A stretch of DNA of 64,000 bases from Erythrobacter sp. NAP1 (GCF_000152865.1 NZ_CH672390.1:2955468-3019467); one strand, 5' to 3'. Counted from the first letter of the stretch, positions 26,550-36,070 are shown. A program made the numbers and translations. The notes: generated from the sequence alone by a model not told the origin.

Positions 26550-26567
26550 GGGGCAAAAACCGCCGAT

Positions 26568-26659
26568 GTGTCACCTTGGGTGCAAAAAGCGTCACTCTAG
26601 GCCCCGAAGTGTCACCCTGAGTCAGCAAAGCGTCACTGTAGGGTGGGGCAAAGTGTGAC
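26568..26659 (-). repeat. array of five 21-bp-phased repeats (copy 2, inverted)
   Basis: Read on the minus strand, five GTGACRCTTTG-like units start at 26659, 26636, 26615, 26595 and 26574 (spacing 23, 21, 20, 21). The unit at 26659 has one mismatch (GTCAC). The array has the same order relative to the hairpin as copy 1 and lies between divergent genes, upstream of the reductase at 25235-26434 and the flavoprotein at 26928. Nothing else is seen in the remainder of this 493-base gap. Confidence 0.75.
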
Positions 26660-26927
26660 CTTTCGGGAGGGTGAGAGTTCATTGCCGACACTAGTGATGC
26701 AGCGCCAACGGGGATGCGGCGGGAAGGGGTTTTGTGGGTGAGCGCGGGTGTTTGCATCTCCCAGCTTGAAGCAGATTTGGCGCAAGTAGGAAAATGGACG
26801 GCCAATGCGCTCAGCCACCCCTTTTTGGAACGCCGCAGGCGCGGACCTGTTCGAAAGGATGAAACCAGCCGCGCCGAGCGGCGTTGAACTTACGCAAGCC
26901 TATCCCCCCTCAAGGAGCCCTCTCACC

Positions 26928-27596
26928 ATGTCCCACAACCTCACTTTGCAAGCGATCCGCCCGATCACGCACAATGTTCACGAGCTCACCTTCGAGCGGC
27001 CTCAGGGCTACGATTTTACGCCGGGACAGGCGACCGACTTCGCGCTCGACCGCGATGGCTGGCGCGAGGAGAAACGCCCCTTTACCTTCACCTCGCTTCC
27101 CGATGCAGACCAACTGCAATTCACCATCAAGTCCTACCCCAGCCATGACGGCGTGACCGAGCAGATCGGGATGATGCAGGCAGGCGACGGCGTCATCATC
27201 GAAGACCCGTGGGGCGCGATCGAAGACAAGGGACCGGGCACGATCATTGCGGGCGGAGCGGGGCTGACCCCGATGCTCTCAATCCTGCGCGCACGCCAGG
27301 CGAGCCATGGCGATCTCGATGGCTATCGCCTGATCTTCTCCAACTCACGCGAGAAGGACATCATCCTTCGCGAAGAGCTGGAGCGCATGCCCGGCCTCGC
27401 GCTCGATCTTCTGCTCAGCAAAGAAGACACCGAGGGCACGCATCACGGCAAGGTCGATGCAGACTACCTCGACAAGGCCGGCCTCGATTTCAGCGAAACC
27501 TTCTACCTGTGCGGCCCACCCGCAATGGAGGAAGATGTACAGACCCTCCTAACCGCACGAGGAGTGAGCGAAGACCGGCTGGTGCGCGAACATTGA
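26928..27596 (+). CDS. ferredoxin/flavodoxin-NAD(P) reductase-like flavoprotein
   Basis: 222 residues. FAD site KRPFTFTS (residues about 51-58), NAD(P) site GGAGLTPMLSILRA, and the terminal YLCGPPAMEEDV typical of the FNR superfamily oxidoreductases. There is no fused ferredoxin or globin domain, so it is a simple reductase passing electrons from NAD(P)H to an unknown acceptor. AAGGAG lies upstream of the ATG. Confidence 0.85.
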   Translation: MSHNLTLQAIRPITHNVHELTFERPQGYDFTPGQATDFALDRDGWREEKRPFTFTSLPDADQLQFTIKSYPSHDGVTEQIGMMQAGDGVIIEDPWGAIEDKGPGTIIAGGAGLTPMLSILRARQASHGDLDGYRLIFSNSREKDIILREELERMPGLALDLLLSKEDTEGTHHGKVDADYLDKAGLDFSETFYLCGPPAMEEDVQTLLTARGVSEDRLVREH

Positions 27597-27653
27597 TGCG
27601 CGAGCCGTTTGGCGAAACGAGCAAATGTCCACGATTGCGGTGGTAAGCTGACG

Positions 27654-28241
27654 TTAGGCCTGCCAGCCTTCCAGCCTATACACGGACATGATCCGATAAA
27701 GGCCCATCTCGCAGCCTCCGCCGAACTTGCCGGTGTCTACTGCCTCCTTAGCCTCATAAAAATCATCGAAGAGGCAAAATCGGTTTGTCCTCAGTTTGGT
27801 AGCAACTGAGTTGCACGAAAGCGGGGAGTGGTCTGGGAAGTCACCGTAGGCAACGACGTCATACCCGAGCTTCATTCGACGATCAGTTTGCTCGGGCGGT
27901 GACACATCAACTTCAATGCTCGAGCTACGCGCTAGCGTGAGGCTTTGCCAACCGTTGGGATCGAAGAACCAGCCATCGCTGTCGAGCTCATGCTCGTAGA
28001 TCTCGTAGAAGAAAAGCGACGTGCCCTCCAGGCTGATGCTCGCTTCTTGAGCAAGATTGAGGAGCAGATCCTTGGTATTCGCTAAGCCAAATTTGTTGAA
28101 TTGCCAGCCATCCAAGAGTTCGACAATGTCGTCATTTACGCATGCGGAAACGCTGCAAACTTCTTCGACCTTAGTGTCTTTGGTTTTAAGCCAGCCCGGT
28201 GGAGGCTTGGTTCGCTTCAAGAGATAACCTGCCGGAATCAT
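27654..28241 (-). CDS. hypothetical protein in low-GC DNA
   Basis: About 195 residues from MIPAGYLLKR; no clear binding site, and the frame extends upstream into the dcd 3' region. It is mixed alpha/beta with no signal or membrane part and is rich in aromatic and acidic residues (FFYEIYEHELDSDGWFFDP). Base and codon use (AT-rich codons, TTA, ATA, AAA) differ from neighbours, pointing to recent arrival. Family not recognised. Confidence 0.5.
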   Translation of the reverse strand: MIPAGYLLKRTKPPPGWLKTKDTKVEEVCSVSACVNDDIVELLDGWQFNKFGLANTKDLLLNLAQEASISLEGTSLFFYEIYEHELDSDGWFFDPNGWQSLTLARSSSIEVDVSPPEQTDRRMKLGYDVVAYGDFPDHSPLSCNSVATKLRTNRFCLFDDFYEAKEAVDTGKFGGGCEMGLYRIMSVYRLEGWQA

Positions 28242-28306
28242 GAAGTGATAATAGCTCGCTATTTCGATGGCGGCTAATGAGACGTGAGCGGACGGCGCAC
28301 TCGCCC

Positions 28307-28861
28307 TTAAAGCCTCGGCAGAGTCACGCCCTTCTGGCCCATATATTTGCCCGCCCGGTCGGCATAGGTGACCTCGGGACGTTCGTTGCCCTTGAGGAAC
28401 AGGAACTGGCACGCGCCTTCATTGGCGTAGATCTTGGCCGGCAGCGGCGTGGTGTTCGAAAATTCGAGCGTCACATGACCCTCCCAGCCAGGCTCCAGCG
28501 GGGTGACGTTCACGATGATCCCGCAGCGCGCATAGGTGCTCTTGCCAAGACAGATGACGAGCACGTCTTCGGGAATACGGAAATATTCGACCGTGCGGGC
28601 GAGCGCGAAGGAGTTGGGCGGGATGACGCACACGTCGGTGTCACGGTCGACGAAGGAGTTCGAGGCGAAGTCTTTGGGGTCCACCACCGCGCTGTCGACA
28701 TTAGTGAAGATCTTGAACTCGGGCGCGACGCGCGCGTCGTAGCCGAAGCTCGACAGGCCGTAGGAAATGCACCCCTCACGCCGCTGCGCCTCGACGAACG
28801 GCTCAATCATGCCGTGCTGCTGCGCCTGCTCGCGAATCCACTTGTCGGAAAGAATTGCCAT
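28307..28861 (-). CDS. dcd: dCTP deaminase
   Basis: Deaminates dCTP to dUTP, feeding dTMP synthesis. 184 residues, full length. Conserved parts: MAILSDKWI start, [18 protein letters not shown] (triphosphate and catalytic region), and VTLEFSN with the catalytic Glu, ending [10 protein letters not shown]. Like other proteobacterial Dcd it forms a trimer. Together with nrdAB it is one of two dNTP-pool genes in the window, but they are not clustered. Confidence 0.94.
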   Translation of the reverse strand: MAILSDKWIREQAQQHGMIEPFVEAQRREGCISYGLSSFGYDARVAPEFKIFTNVDSAVVDPKDFASNSFVDRDTDVCVIPPNSFALARTVEYFRIPEDVLVICLGKSTYARCGIIVNVTPLEPGWEGHVTLEFSNTTPLPAKIYANEGACQFLFLKGNERPEVTYADRAGKYMGQKGVTLPRL

Positions 28862-28911
28862 GGTTCAAGTGATTCCCGATTGCTCGGCGTGCGGCAAGAG
28901 GCGAGGCGTTT

Positions 28912-30057
28912 TTATCCGGGGGAGTCTTCGCCCGCGAACAGTTGGAGGAACTTGGCGGCAAGCGGCGAGTTCTCGATCTCGGCGACCTGCAGGCGGTTTG
29001 GCCAATGCAATCCGTCCGTGTTGCCGAGCGCAATCAGCGTCAGTCCCTCGTCCGGCAGCTTGAGCAGCATGCCCGCATAGGCATCGGGCCACCAGCCTCC
29101 GTGCCAGACCAGCCGCTTGCCGTTCCAGCTTTGCGTCCACCAGCCATAGGCATAGCTCGCAGGCGTGCCGTCGGCCTCGGTCGGCGGGGTCCACATCGTA
29201 TCGCGAAGCGCAGGCGACAGGATGCGGCCTTCGTCGAGCGCGATCGAATATTCGGCAAGCGCGCGCACGCTGGCGATGATGCCGGAGGAGGCGTTCATCT
29301 CCGGATTGGGAAGCGGCGAGGGCGCAAGGTTGTCGCCTTCCTCGGGCGCATGGCGAAATGGCGGGGCAAGCAGCCGCAGCGCATCGCCGCCATGTGGATC
29401 GCGCCAACCGGCCGCGATGTTTGCAAGGCCTGCCTTGTCGATCACGTAGCGCCGGACCCAGACATCGAAGGGCTCGCCGGTCTGTTCCTCGACCCAGTTG
29501 GCGAGGCGTCCGAAGACGATCGGGTTGTAGAGAAAGTTACTCCCCGGCTCGCCCAGCACGCGCATCTGCAGCACGTTGCGAAGGCTGAGCGTCGCATCGC
29601 AGTTGATCGGTGGCGGCGTATAGCCATCGTCGAGCGTGACGCCGCCGCTCATCGGCAGGCCAGCGCCCGAGAGCCATTCGCACCGCCCGTCCCAGTCGCT
29701 CAGGTCGGTGAAGGGCGCGTCGAGGTCGATGATCCCGTCCGCGTCCATCCCGATCAGCGTCGCGCCGGTGAAGGTCTTGGTGATCGAGGCGACAAGGTAG
29801 CTGGTGTCGGCGGTCGTGCGCTCCTCGGCGTCGTGGTCCTGCCAGCCGATGCCGTGCGCTGCGACGATCTCGCCATCGACCACGACGGCATAGGACATGG
29901 AAAAGACGGTGTTCTCGGTCCGGTATTCGCGCACGAAGGCGTCGAACTCGGCAAGTTTCTCCTCCAGCGCCGGGTCGCCCGCAGTCTGCGCGAAGAGCGG
30001 CGCCTGGAAAGGCATTGCGGCGGTGATGAGTGCGGTGAAGGCGGCGAGAAGGCGCAT
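28912..30057 (-). CDS. periplasmic serine hydrolase, beta-lactamase class C family
   Basis: 381 residues from the ATG at 30057, which opens a signal peptide (MRLLAAFTALITAAMPFQAP); GGGAG lies upstream. Family motifs: SITK (S-x-x-K nucleophile) in SYLVASITKTFTG, and the Tyr motif YNP. The third motif is probably in LVWHGGWWPDAYAG (HxG type). Esterase, peptidase or D-aminopeptidase activity is possible; antibiotic resistance cannot be inferred. Confidence 0.85.
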   Translation of the reverse strand: MRLLAAFTALITAAMPFQAPLFAQTAGDPALEEKLAEFDAFVREYRTENTVFSMSYAVVVDGEIVAAHGIGWQDHDAEERTTADTSYLVASITKTFTGATLIGMDADGIIDLDAPFTDLSDWDGRCEWLSGAGLPMSGGVTLDDGYTPPPINCDATLSLRNVLQMRVLGEPGSNFLYNPIVFGRLANWVEEQTGEPFDVWVRRYVIDKAGLANIAAGWRDPHGGDALRLLAPPFRHAPEEGDNLAPSPLPNPEMNASSGIIASVRALAEYSIALDEGRILSPALRDTMWTPPTEADGTPASYAYGWWTQSWNGKRLVWHGGWWPDAYAGMLLKLPDEGLTLIALGNTDGLHWPNRLQVAEIENSPLAAKFLQLFAGEDSPG

Positions 30058-30194
30058 AAGAAAGTGGCTCCCGAGTGATCCCATGCGGATCAGCTACAGA
30101 AGCCACCAAACGATTACAAGTGTAGTCCTTGAACCACTGTCTCGTTTTTCAATTGCTTATCAGCTAGTGAAACGAGCGTTTCGACGCGCGACTA

Positions 30195-31244
30195 TCAGGG
30201 CCCCGGCGCCGTGCCCTGCGTTACGGTGGCAAGGTTGCCAGTGCCCACCTGGTCAACGCTGGAGAAGCTGCCGAGCGGGTCGAACTGACCGACATCGGCA
30301 GTGTTCAAGGTGCCGCCCTGGAAGATCTCGCTGATATTGCCGTTGCCGATCTGCGTCAGCAGCGCTTCGTTATCCGAGCCGCCGCCATTGGTGCTGTTCT
30401 GGTCGATCAGGCTTTCGTTCGTCATGCCGTCTTGGACGACGGTCGCCTCGTTGAGGTCCTCCTCCTGAACGATGATGCTGCGGTTGCTTGTCCCGGTCTG
30501 CATCACGTCGGCGAAGTTGTCTTCGGCAACCGACACGCGGTTCTGGTCGATGTCGCTGAAGTTGGTCGTGCCGATCTGGACCACCGTTGCTTCATTGAGA
30601 TCCTCGTCCTGCAGCACGAAGCTCATGTTGCCGGTGCCGTCCTGCGTCACGTCAGCGATCTGGAAGTCGCCGTTGCCGAGGATATTCTGCTGAATGGTGC
30701 TTTCGTTGCCAGTGCCGTCCTGGTCGACCAGCGCCTGGTTGTCGTCGCTGATGCCAGAGTTGCCCTGAACGATGGTGCTGACATTCGACGTCCCGAACTG
30801 GTCGACGTCGACCACGTTGCGGAAACCGAACGAGCTGCCGTTCTCGGCCTGTGACACGGTGCTGCGGTTGGTGGTGCCTTCCTGCACAACGTCGATGTCA
30901 TTGGGCCCGTCTCCGCCTTGTCCAACATCGGAATCGTTCCCCGTGCCGATCTGGTCGACGAAGATGTCTGCGCGTCCAGCCACCAAGCTCTTGTCGCCGT
31001 TCTGGTCGACATTCGAAATGTTGCCGCTGCCGTCCTGATTGACCTCAGTGTCGTTCTGGGTCGAACCCGCAGCTTGCGTGACCGTGGACTCGTTTCCGTC
31101 GCTGCCGAGCTGGTTGACGAGAACCGTGCTGTCGGAGCCGTTCTGCGTCACCGTACTGGTGTCGCCGGTCACCTGCGCATGAGCGGGCGCGGCTGCAGCC
31201 AAAGCAATTATGGCCGCACCAGTGGTGAAAGTTGTCTTGGTCAT
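30195..31244 (-). CDS. curlin-repeat (CsgA-like) secreted protein
   Basis: 349 residues: signal peptide (to PAHA), then Gln/Asn/Gly/Asp-rich repeats of the curlin type, QxGxxNxxxxxQ, for example VTQDGTGNMSFVLQ, VVQIGTTNFSDIDQ, VMQTGTSNRSIIVQ, LTQIGNGNISEIFQ. At least a dozen units are recognisable. Two tandem units share DLNEATVVQ and are near copies. Such repeats form amyloid fibres on the cell surface. No csgG/csgE/csgF export genes or second curlin are in the window. It is acidic, unlike E. coli CsgA. Confidence 0.8.
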   Translation of the reverse strand: MTKTTFTTGAAIIALAAAAPAHAQVTGDTSTVTQNGSDSTVLVNQLGSDGNESTVTQAAGSTQNDTEVNQDGSGNISNVDQNGDKSLVAGRADIFVDQIGTGNDSDVGQGGDGPNDIDVVQEGTTNRSTVSQAENGSSFGFRNVVDVDQFGTSNVSTIVQGNSGISDDNQALVDQDGTGNESTIQQNILGNGDFQIADVTQDGTGNMSFVLQDEDLNEATVVQIGTTNFSDIDQNRVSVAEDNFADVMQTGTSNRSIIVQEEDLNEATVVQDGMTNESLIDQNSTNGGGSDNEALLTQIGNGNISEIFQGGTLNTADVGQFDPLGSFSSVDQVGTGNLATVTQGTAPGP

Positions 31245-31430
31245 TGTAAGCCCCCCCAGGCTTTGATCGACGCGCTAGAAACGCGCCGAGTGCACCGATC
31301 AGGGAACGCGAGTCCCCAATCTCATGCGCCGGAAGGTACCTGTTCAGCAGCTAAGTGACAACACTTAGTAGGTTTTTGTTAAGCATGTCCCGGATCAGAG
31401 CGCGTTGCGGGCCCTATCCCACGCGGCTGA

Positions 31431-31970
31431 TCAGATCGGCTCTGCACCCAGTTGCGGGTTGAGCGCGGTGATGTGGTTCAGCCACCTCTTCGGACGGCGC
31501 AGCATGTTTTCCGGGTATTCGACTCTCAGGCCCAGCACCCGCGCCATCTCTCCGACGAAGTGAATACAATTGCGTTCGCTCAAACTATAGCGCTTGCCGG
31601 GCTCCATCGACCAGCGGCGCACTTCGCGGATCACGTTATAGTATTGCTCATCCGTCAGCGTGATCGAGAAGTGGCGGTTGGTGCTCCTGATATACTTGTC
31701 CGGCTCCGCCTCGACCAGATGCTCTACCCAGTCGCGCGTCGCCGCTGCCGTGACCGAGCGCGCGGTGAAGCCGTAGTTTTCGTTCACGGCCTCTCCGGTC
31801 GCCTCCACCGTTCCTTCGAGCACGATGAAAGTGTGCGGATAGCGTCCGAACAGAACCGATCCGTTGAACGAATGGAAGTGGATCTGCACCTCGGCCCATG
31901 CCGCGCCGCTCCACGCAAAAGCGATGAGCGCGAACAAATGGGTAAAGGCGCGGGCAAAGCGTCTGGTCAT
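31431..31970 (-). CDS. secreted cysteine-hydrolase-like protein
   Basis: 179 residues with a signal peptide (MTRRFARAFTHLFALIAFAW, cleavage near AWA). A His in an early strand (YPHTFIVLEG) and a later Cys at the head of a helix (RNCIHFVGEMARVLGL) match the order His then Cys found in circularly permuted papain-like proteins (PPPDE/LRAT/YiiX-like). An amidase or acyltransferase acting in the periplasm is plausible. Function not established. Confidence 0.55.
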   Translation of the reverse strand: MTRRFARAFTHLFALIAFAWSGAAWAEVQIHFHSFNGSVLFGRYPHTFIVLEGTVEATGEAVNENYGFTARSVTAAATRDWVEHLVEAEPDKYIRSTNRHFSITLTDEQYYNVIREVRRWSMEPGKRYSLSERNCIHFVGEMARVLGLRVEYPENMLRRPKRWLNHITALNPQLGAEPI

Positions 31971-32015
31971 GGGCGCCGAGACTATGCAGTCCGGGCGCCC
32001 AATCACAAGTCCAAA

Positions 32016-35000
32016 TTAGATGCTTGCGAGCAGGCTCGCATTTCCGCCCGCGGCGGTGGTGTCGATGCAGGTCACGCGCTCTGTCGCGAAACGTGCGAGA
32101 TAGTGCGGCCCGCCCGCCTTGGGTCCGGTGCCAGACAGCCCCTCGCCGCCGAACGGCTGGCTTTCGACGATCGCACCGATCTGGTTGCGGTTTATGTACA
32201 TGTTGCCGACCCGCGCACGCTGCTGAACGAAGCGGTGCGTTGCCGCGATGCGCGAGTGCAGGCCGAGGGTGAGACCATAACCGGTGGCGTTGATATCCTC
32301 GATCACCTGATCGAGCTCCTCTGCCTTGAAGCGCGCAATGTGAAGGACAGGTCCGAAATTCTCGCGCCTGAGGTCGAGGATCGAATCGAGCTCGATGATG
32401 GTCGGCGCAACGAAGCAGCCCTTGGCCGTGCTGGCGTCCAGTTCGAGCCGCCAGACGATGCGATCGTTCTGCTGGCGACGCGCGACGTGGCGTTCGAGCG
32501 CTGCCTGCGCATCGGGGTCGATCACGGGGCCAACATCGGTTGCGAGCAGCGCGGGGTCGCCGACATGCAGCGCTTCGAACCCGCCGCGGATCATCGCGAT
32601 CATTTCATCGGCGACGTCCTCCTGAACGTAGAGCATGCGCAGCGCCGAGCAGCGCTGGCCTGCGCTCTGGAAGGCGCTTGCAAGCACATCGCGCACCACC
32701 TGTTCGGGGAGCGCGCTGGAATCGACGATCATCGCGTTCTGGCCGCCGGTCTCGGCGATCAGCGTGGCGATTGGCCCGTCACGCCCGGCGAGCGTGCGGT
32801 TGATCGTCTGCGCGGTTTCGGTCGATCCGGTGAAAGCAACCCCTGCAACGCGCGGATCGCTGGTGATCATCTGGCCAACATCGCCTGCGCCCGGAAGCAT
32901 CTGCAGCGCCTCAGGCGGAATGCCCGCCTCGTGACACAACTTGACCGCGAGCGCGGCGATGAGCGGGGTTTGTTCAGCAGGCTTGGTGATCACCGAGTTG
33001 CCTGCCGCGAGCGCCGCCGAAGCCATGCCGGTGAAGATCGCGAGCGGGAAGTTCCACGGGGAAATCGTCACGAACACACCGCGCCCATGCATGCGCAGCG
33101 TGTTGTCCTCGCCGGTAGGTCCGGGCAGCTGGATGGGGTCGCCAAACTGACGGCGCGCTTCGCTGGCGTAATAGCGCAGGAAGTCGACCGCCTCGCGCAC
33201 TTCTGCGATCCCGTCGAGCAGGGTCTTGCCCGCCTCGCGCTGGCACAGTGATAGGAATTCGCCGGTATGCGCTTCGAACAGGTCGGCCGCTTCTTCGAGG
33301 AGCAGCGCGCGCTTGTGTCCTCCAAGCGCGTCCCAGCCCGGCTGGATCGCAGCGGCCCTGGTGAAGGCGGCGTCGACCTCCTCCTGCGTCGCATCGCGGC
33401 GTGTGCCGACTTCGGCTTCGAGGTCGTGCGGCATGGTGATCGGCGCGATCTCGCCCGATTCCTGCGCCGGGAAAGTCGGCTCTGCATGCCACTGAAGCTC
33501 GGCAAGCTTGGCAAGGCGCTCCTGCAACGGCCCCAGCACCAGCGGATCGCTGAGATCGAGCCCTGCGCTGTTCACGCGCTTGCCTAGAATGTCCTTGGGC
33601 AGCGGGATCGCCGGGTTGCGACGCGGGTCCATCGCGGCAAGCTCCGCCACCGGATCGCCGACGAGGTCCTCGGCAGCGAACTCGGCATCGCCCATGCGAT
33701 TGACGAAGCTGGTGTTGGCACCGTTTTCGAGCAGGCGGCGAACGAGATAGGCGAGCAGTTCCTTGTGCCCTCCGACAGGCGCGTAAATGCGCACCGGGGT
33801 CGGGTCGTTGCCCTCAAGCTTGCGCAAAGTGTCGTAGACTTCTTCGCCCATGCCGTGGAGGCGCTGAAATTCGAATGGGCGGCCCTGCGACAGCTCCTTC
33901 ACGACCGCCGCCGAATAGGCGTTGTGAGTCGCGAAAGCCGGGTAGATCACATCGTCATGCTCGAACAGGCGCGCGGCGCAGGCGAGGTAGGAGACGTCGG
34001 TTGCGATCTTGCGGGTGAAGACCGGATAATCGTCGAACCCGCCGACCTGGCTGAGCTTGACCTCGGTGTCCCAATACGCGCCCTTCACCAGTCGCACGAA
34101 CAGGCGGCGGCGATGGCGGCGGGCGAGCTTTGCCACCCAGTCGCACAGCGGCAGTCCGCGCTTCTGATAGGCTTGAATGGCAAGACCGAAACCTTCCCAG
34201 CGTGAGCCGTCCTCGCGGGTGAAAATCTCGTCATCGGCCATCAGCTCTTCGATGATGTCGAGGCTGACTTCGAGCCGCTCGGCTTCCTCGGCATCGATGG
34301 TGAAGTGCATGTTCGCATCGCGCGCCTTGAGCGCGAGCGCTTTCACCACCGGCACGATATCGGCGCGCGCCTTGTCGGCGTGGAGGTATGTGTATTTGGG
34401 ATGGAGCGCCGAGAGCTTGACCGAGATGCCTGGCGAGGTGCCGACATTGCCCGACATCTCGCCCGACAGCCGTTCGATCGCGCTTTCGTAAGCCACGCGG
34501 TAGCGCTCGGCATCGGCAAAGGTCATCGCCGCTTCGCCAAGCATGTCGAAGCTGTGCGTCAGCCCCTTGGCGCGTTCGGGCTTGGCGCGCTTGAGCGCTT
34601 CGTCGATCGTGCGGCCATAAACGAACTGCCCGCCAAGGATGCGCATCGCTTGAAGCGTCGCCTTGCGGATCACCGGCTCGCCAAGGCGGTTCATGGTGCG
34701 CTTCAACGTGCGGCCCATGCCCTTTTGGTGCGCCTCGGGCTGTTCGAGCACTTCGCCCGTCAGCATCAGCGAAAAAGTCGCCGCATTGACGAAGGTCGAT
34801 GAGCTTTCGCCCAGATGCTCGCCCCAGTCGATCTCGCCGATCTTGTCCTTGATCAGCGCATCAGCGGTCTCATCGTCGGGCACGCGCAGCAGCGCCTCGG
34901 CAAGGCACATCAGCGCGATGCCTTCCTCGGTGTCGAGGCCATATTGCTGCAGGAACGCATCGATCCCGCTCGCCTTGTGCGAACGCGCGCCTTCGATGAG

Positions 35001-35162
35001 GTCGATTGCGAGGCCTGATGCCGTCTCGCTCACTTTCCTGGCGGGCGCTGCCTGCTCGAGCCGCTCGGCAATGCATTTCTCTTCTTCCGCGCGATAGGCG
35101 CGTCGCAGCTCGCTGCGGTCGAGGAAATGGGCGGCGGACTTAGGCAGGTCGGGTGAGGTCAC
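32016..35162 (-). CDS. putA: bifunctional proline dehydrogenase / P5C dehydrogenase
   Basis: Oxidises proline to glutamate in two steps. About 1048 residues from GTG 35162; no strong binding site is seen and the frame opens further upstream. Proline dehydrogenase TIM barrel around residues 130-450 (VKLSALHPKY, RLVKGAYWDTEVK, ATHNAY), then the aldehyde dehydrogenase around 530-1010 (ISPWNFPLAIFTG, FTGSTET, AETGGQNAMIVDSS and AGQRCSALRML with the catalytic Cys). There is no N-terminal ribbon-helix-helix DNA-binding domain, so this PutA is not its own repressor; no lrp/putR gene is beside it. Confidence 0.95.
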   Translation of the reverse strand: MTSPDLPKSAAHFLDRSELRRAYRAEEEKCIAERLEQAAPARKVSETASGLAIDLIEGARSHKASGIDAFLQQYGLDTEEGIALMCLAEALLRVPDDETADALIKDKIGEIDWGEHLGESSSTFVNAATFSLMLTGEVLEQPEAHQKGMGRTLKRTMNRLGEPVIRKATLQAMRILGGQFVYGRTIDEALKRAKPERAKGLTHSFDMLGEAAMTFADAERYRVAYESAIERLSGEMSGNVGTSPGISVKLSALHPKYTYLHADKARADIVPVVKALALKARDANMHFTIDAEEAERLEVSLDIIEELMADDEIFTREDGSRWEGFGLAIQAYQKRGLPLCDWVAKLARRHRRRLFVRLVKGAYWDTEVKLSQVGGFDDYPVFTRKIATDVSYLACAARLFEHDDVIYPAFATHNAYSAAVVKELSQGRPFEFQRLHGMGEEVYDTLRKLEGNDPTPVRIYAPVGGHKELLAYLVRRLLENGANTSFVNRMGDAEFAAEDLVGDPVAELAAMDPRRNPAIPLPKDILGKRVNSAGLDLSDPLVLGPLQERLAKLAELQWHAEPTFPAQESGEIAPITMPHDLEAEVGTRRDATQEEVDAAFTRAAAIQPGWDALGGHKRALLLEEAADLFEAHTGEFLSLCQREAGKTLLDGIAEVREAVDFLRYYASEARRQFGDPIQLPGPTGEDNTLRMHGRGVFVTISPWNFPLAIFTGMASAALAAGNSVITKPAEQTPLIAALAVKLCHEAGIPPEALQMLPGAGDVGQMITSDPRVAGVAFTGSTETAQTINRTLAGRDGPIATLIAETGGQNAMIVDSSALPEQVVRDVLASAFQSAGQRCSALRMLYVQEDVADEMIAMIRGGFEALHVGDPALLATDVGPVIDPDAQAALERHVARRQQNDRIVWRLELDASTAKGCFVAPTIIELDSILDLRRENFGPVLHIARFKAEELDQVIEDINATGYGLTLGLHSRIAATHRFVQQRARVGNMYINRNQIGAIVESQPFGGEGLSGTGPKAGGPHYLARFATERVTCIDTTAAGGNASLLASI

Positions 35163-35366
35163 GTTCAGTGTGCGTCCTTTCTTGAGCAGATTCGCTTTGG
35201 TTTCGCGTCGTGGGGCGTAATTGGACCCGCACTCGCTCGCGATCAAGCGAAGTGAGCCATACGTACGACGAATTGCCTTGTGTGTTCCACGCTTCGAGGG
35301 GTGCTTGATCGCTCGCAGCGCTGTGTTATCGCATGGTCTGTCCGCAGCTTATGGGAGGTTTTCGCG

Positions 35367-35660
35367 ATGGCGCTGTACTGCTTTTACTGCCGCGACGGCG
35401 AAGACAGCGAGAAGCTGCGCGCAATGCACAAGGCCGCCCAGCGCGAATGGATGGCGGAGCATGACAAGAACTACCTGACCGCCGGCCCCTTGCTGAACGC
35501 AAACGGCGATTTCGTCGGCTCGCTGCTGATCATCGAGGCCGAGGACGAGGCAGAAGCACGCGCAACGATCAACGACGACCCTTACGTGACCGGAGGCGTA
35601 TGGCAGTCGATCCGCGTGGACCGGTTCGAGCCTGTGAAGGGGCGCTGGAAGAAGGGCTGA
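35367..35660 (+). CDS. YciI family protein
   Basis: 97 residues, one ferredoxin-like (dabb) domain. The family's conserved His (AMHKAAQREWM) and the later Asp-Pro (NDDPYVTGGVW) are present and mark the possible active site. Members are linked with degradation steps but most are uncharacterised. GGGAGG lies upstream of the ATG. Confidence 0.85.
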   Translation: MALYCFYCRDGEDSEKLRAMHKAAQREWMAEHDKNYLTAGPLLNANGDFVGSLLIIEAEDEAEARATINDDPYVTGGVWQSIRVDRFEPVKGRWKKG

Positions 35661-35794
35661 AGTAGGCGGGTCGTTGACTGACCGCGACAAGGGCAAAAAG
35701 TGGGCTGTCGACAGCTTGCGATACTTGCCTAAAAAGAGCCTTGCCGCTTGTCGGAATGGTCCCTTAGTAGGCACGCAATTCAAACGGAGAACAC

Positions 35795-36013
35795 ATGTCC
35801 GCTGCATTCAAGGACAACGTGAAGCTTGCCGCGGCGGCCATTTTGATCGCGGCGGGTGGTTTCTGGTTTAACATGGAGCGTTACCAGAAAGATCGGGTGG
35901 CAACTGTGATTGTCAGATCGGTCGAAAATGTTGTCAGTGAAAGCAGCGAGCCAGAACGATTGGAAACCACAGAGACCAGACAGGACCGCAATCCTGCTGT
36001 CAGCGACTATTGA
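35795..36013 (+). CDS. small single-pass membrane protein
   Basis: 72 residues with one membrane helix (LAAAAILIAAGGFWF) near the N-terminus and a charged tail with SSEPERLETTETRQDR. ACGGAGAA lies upstream of the ATG. Unknown function. It ends 58 bases before the duplicated mtnP fragment. Confidence 0.55.
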   Translation: MSAAFKDNVKLAAAAILIAAGGFWFNMERYQKDRVATVIVRSVENVVSESSEPERLETTETRQDRNPAVSDY

Positions 36014-36070
36014 TCTCAGCTCGCGCACATGCCCCGATGGGCAGCGATTGAGCCAAAGGCCGACTGGCGC

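Noticed and set aside
31452..33251. 599-codon frame antisense to putA
   Set aside because: Runs across the end of one gene and into another on the opposite strand; no domain or binding site.
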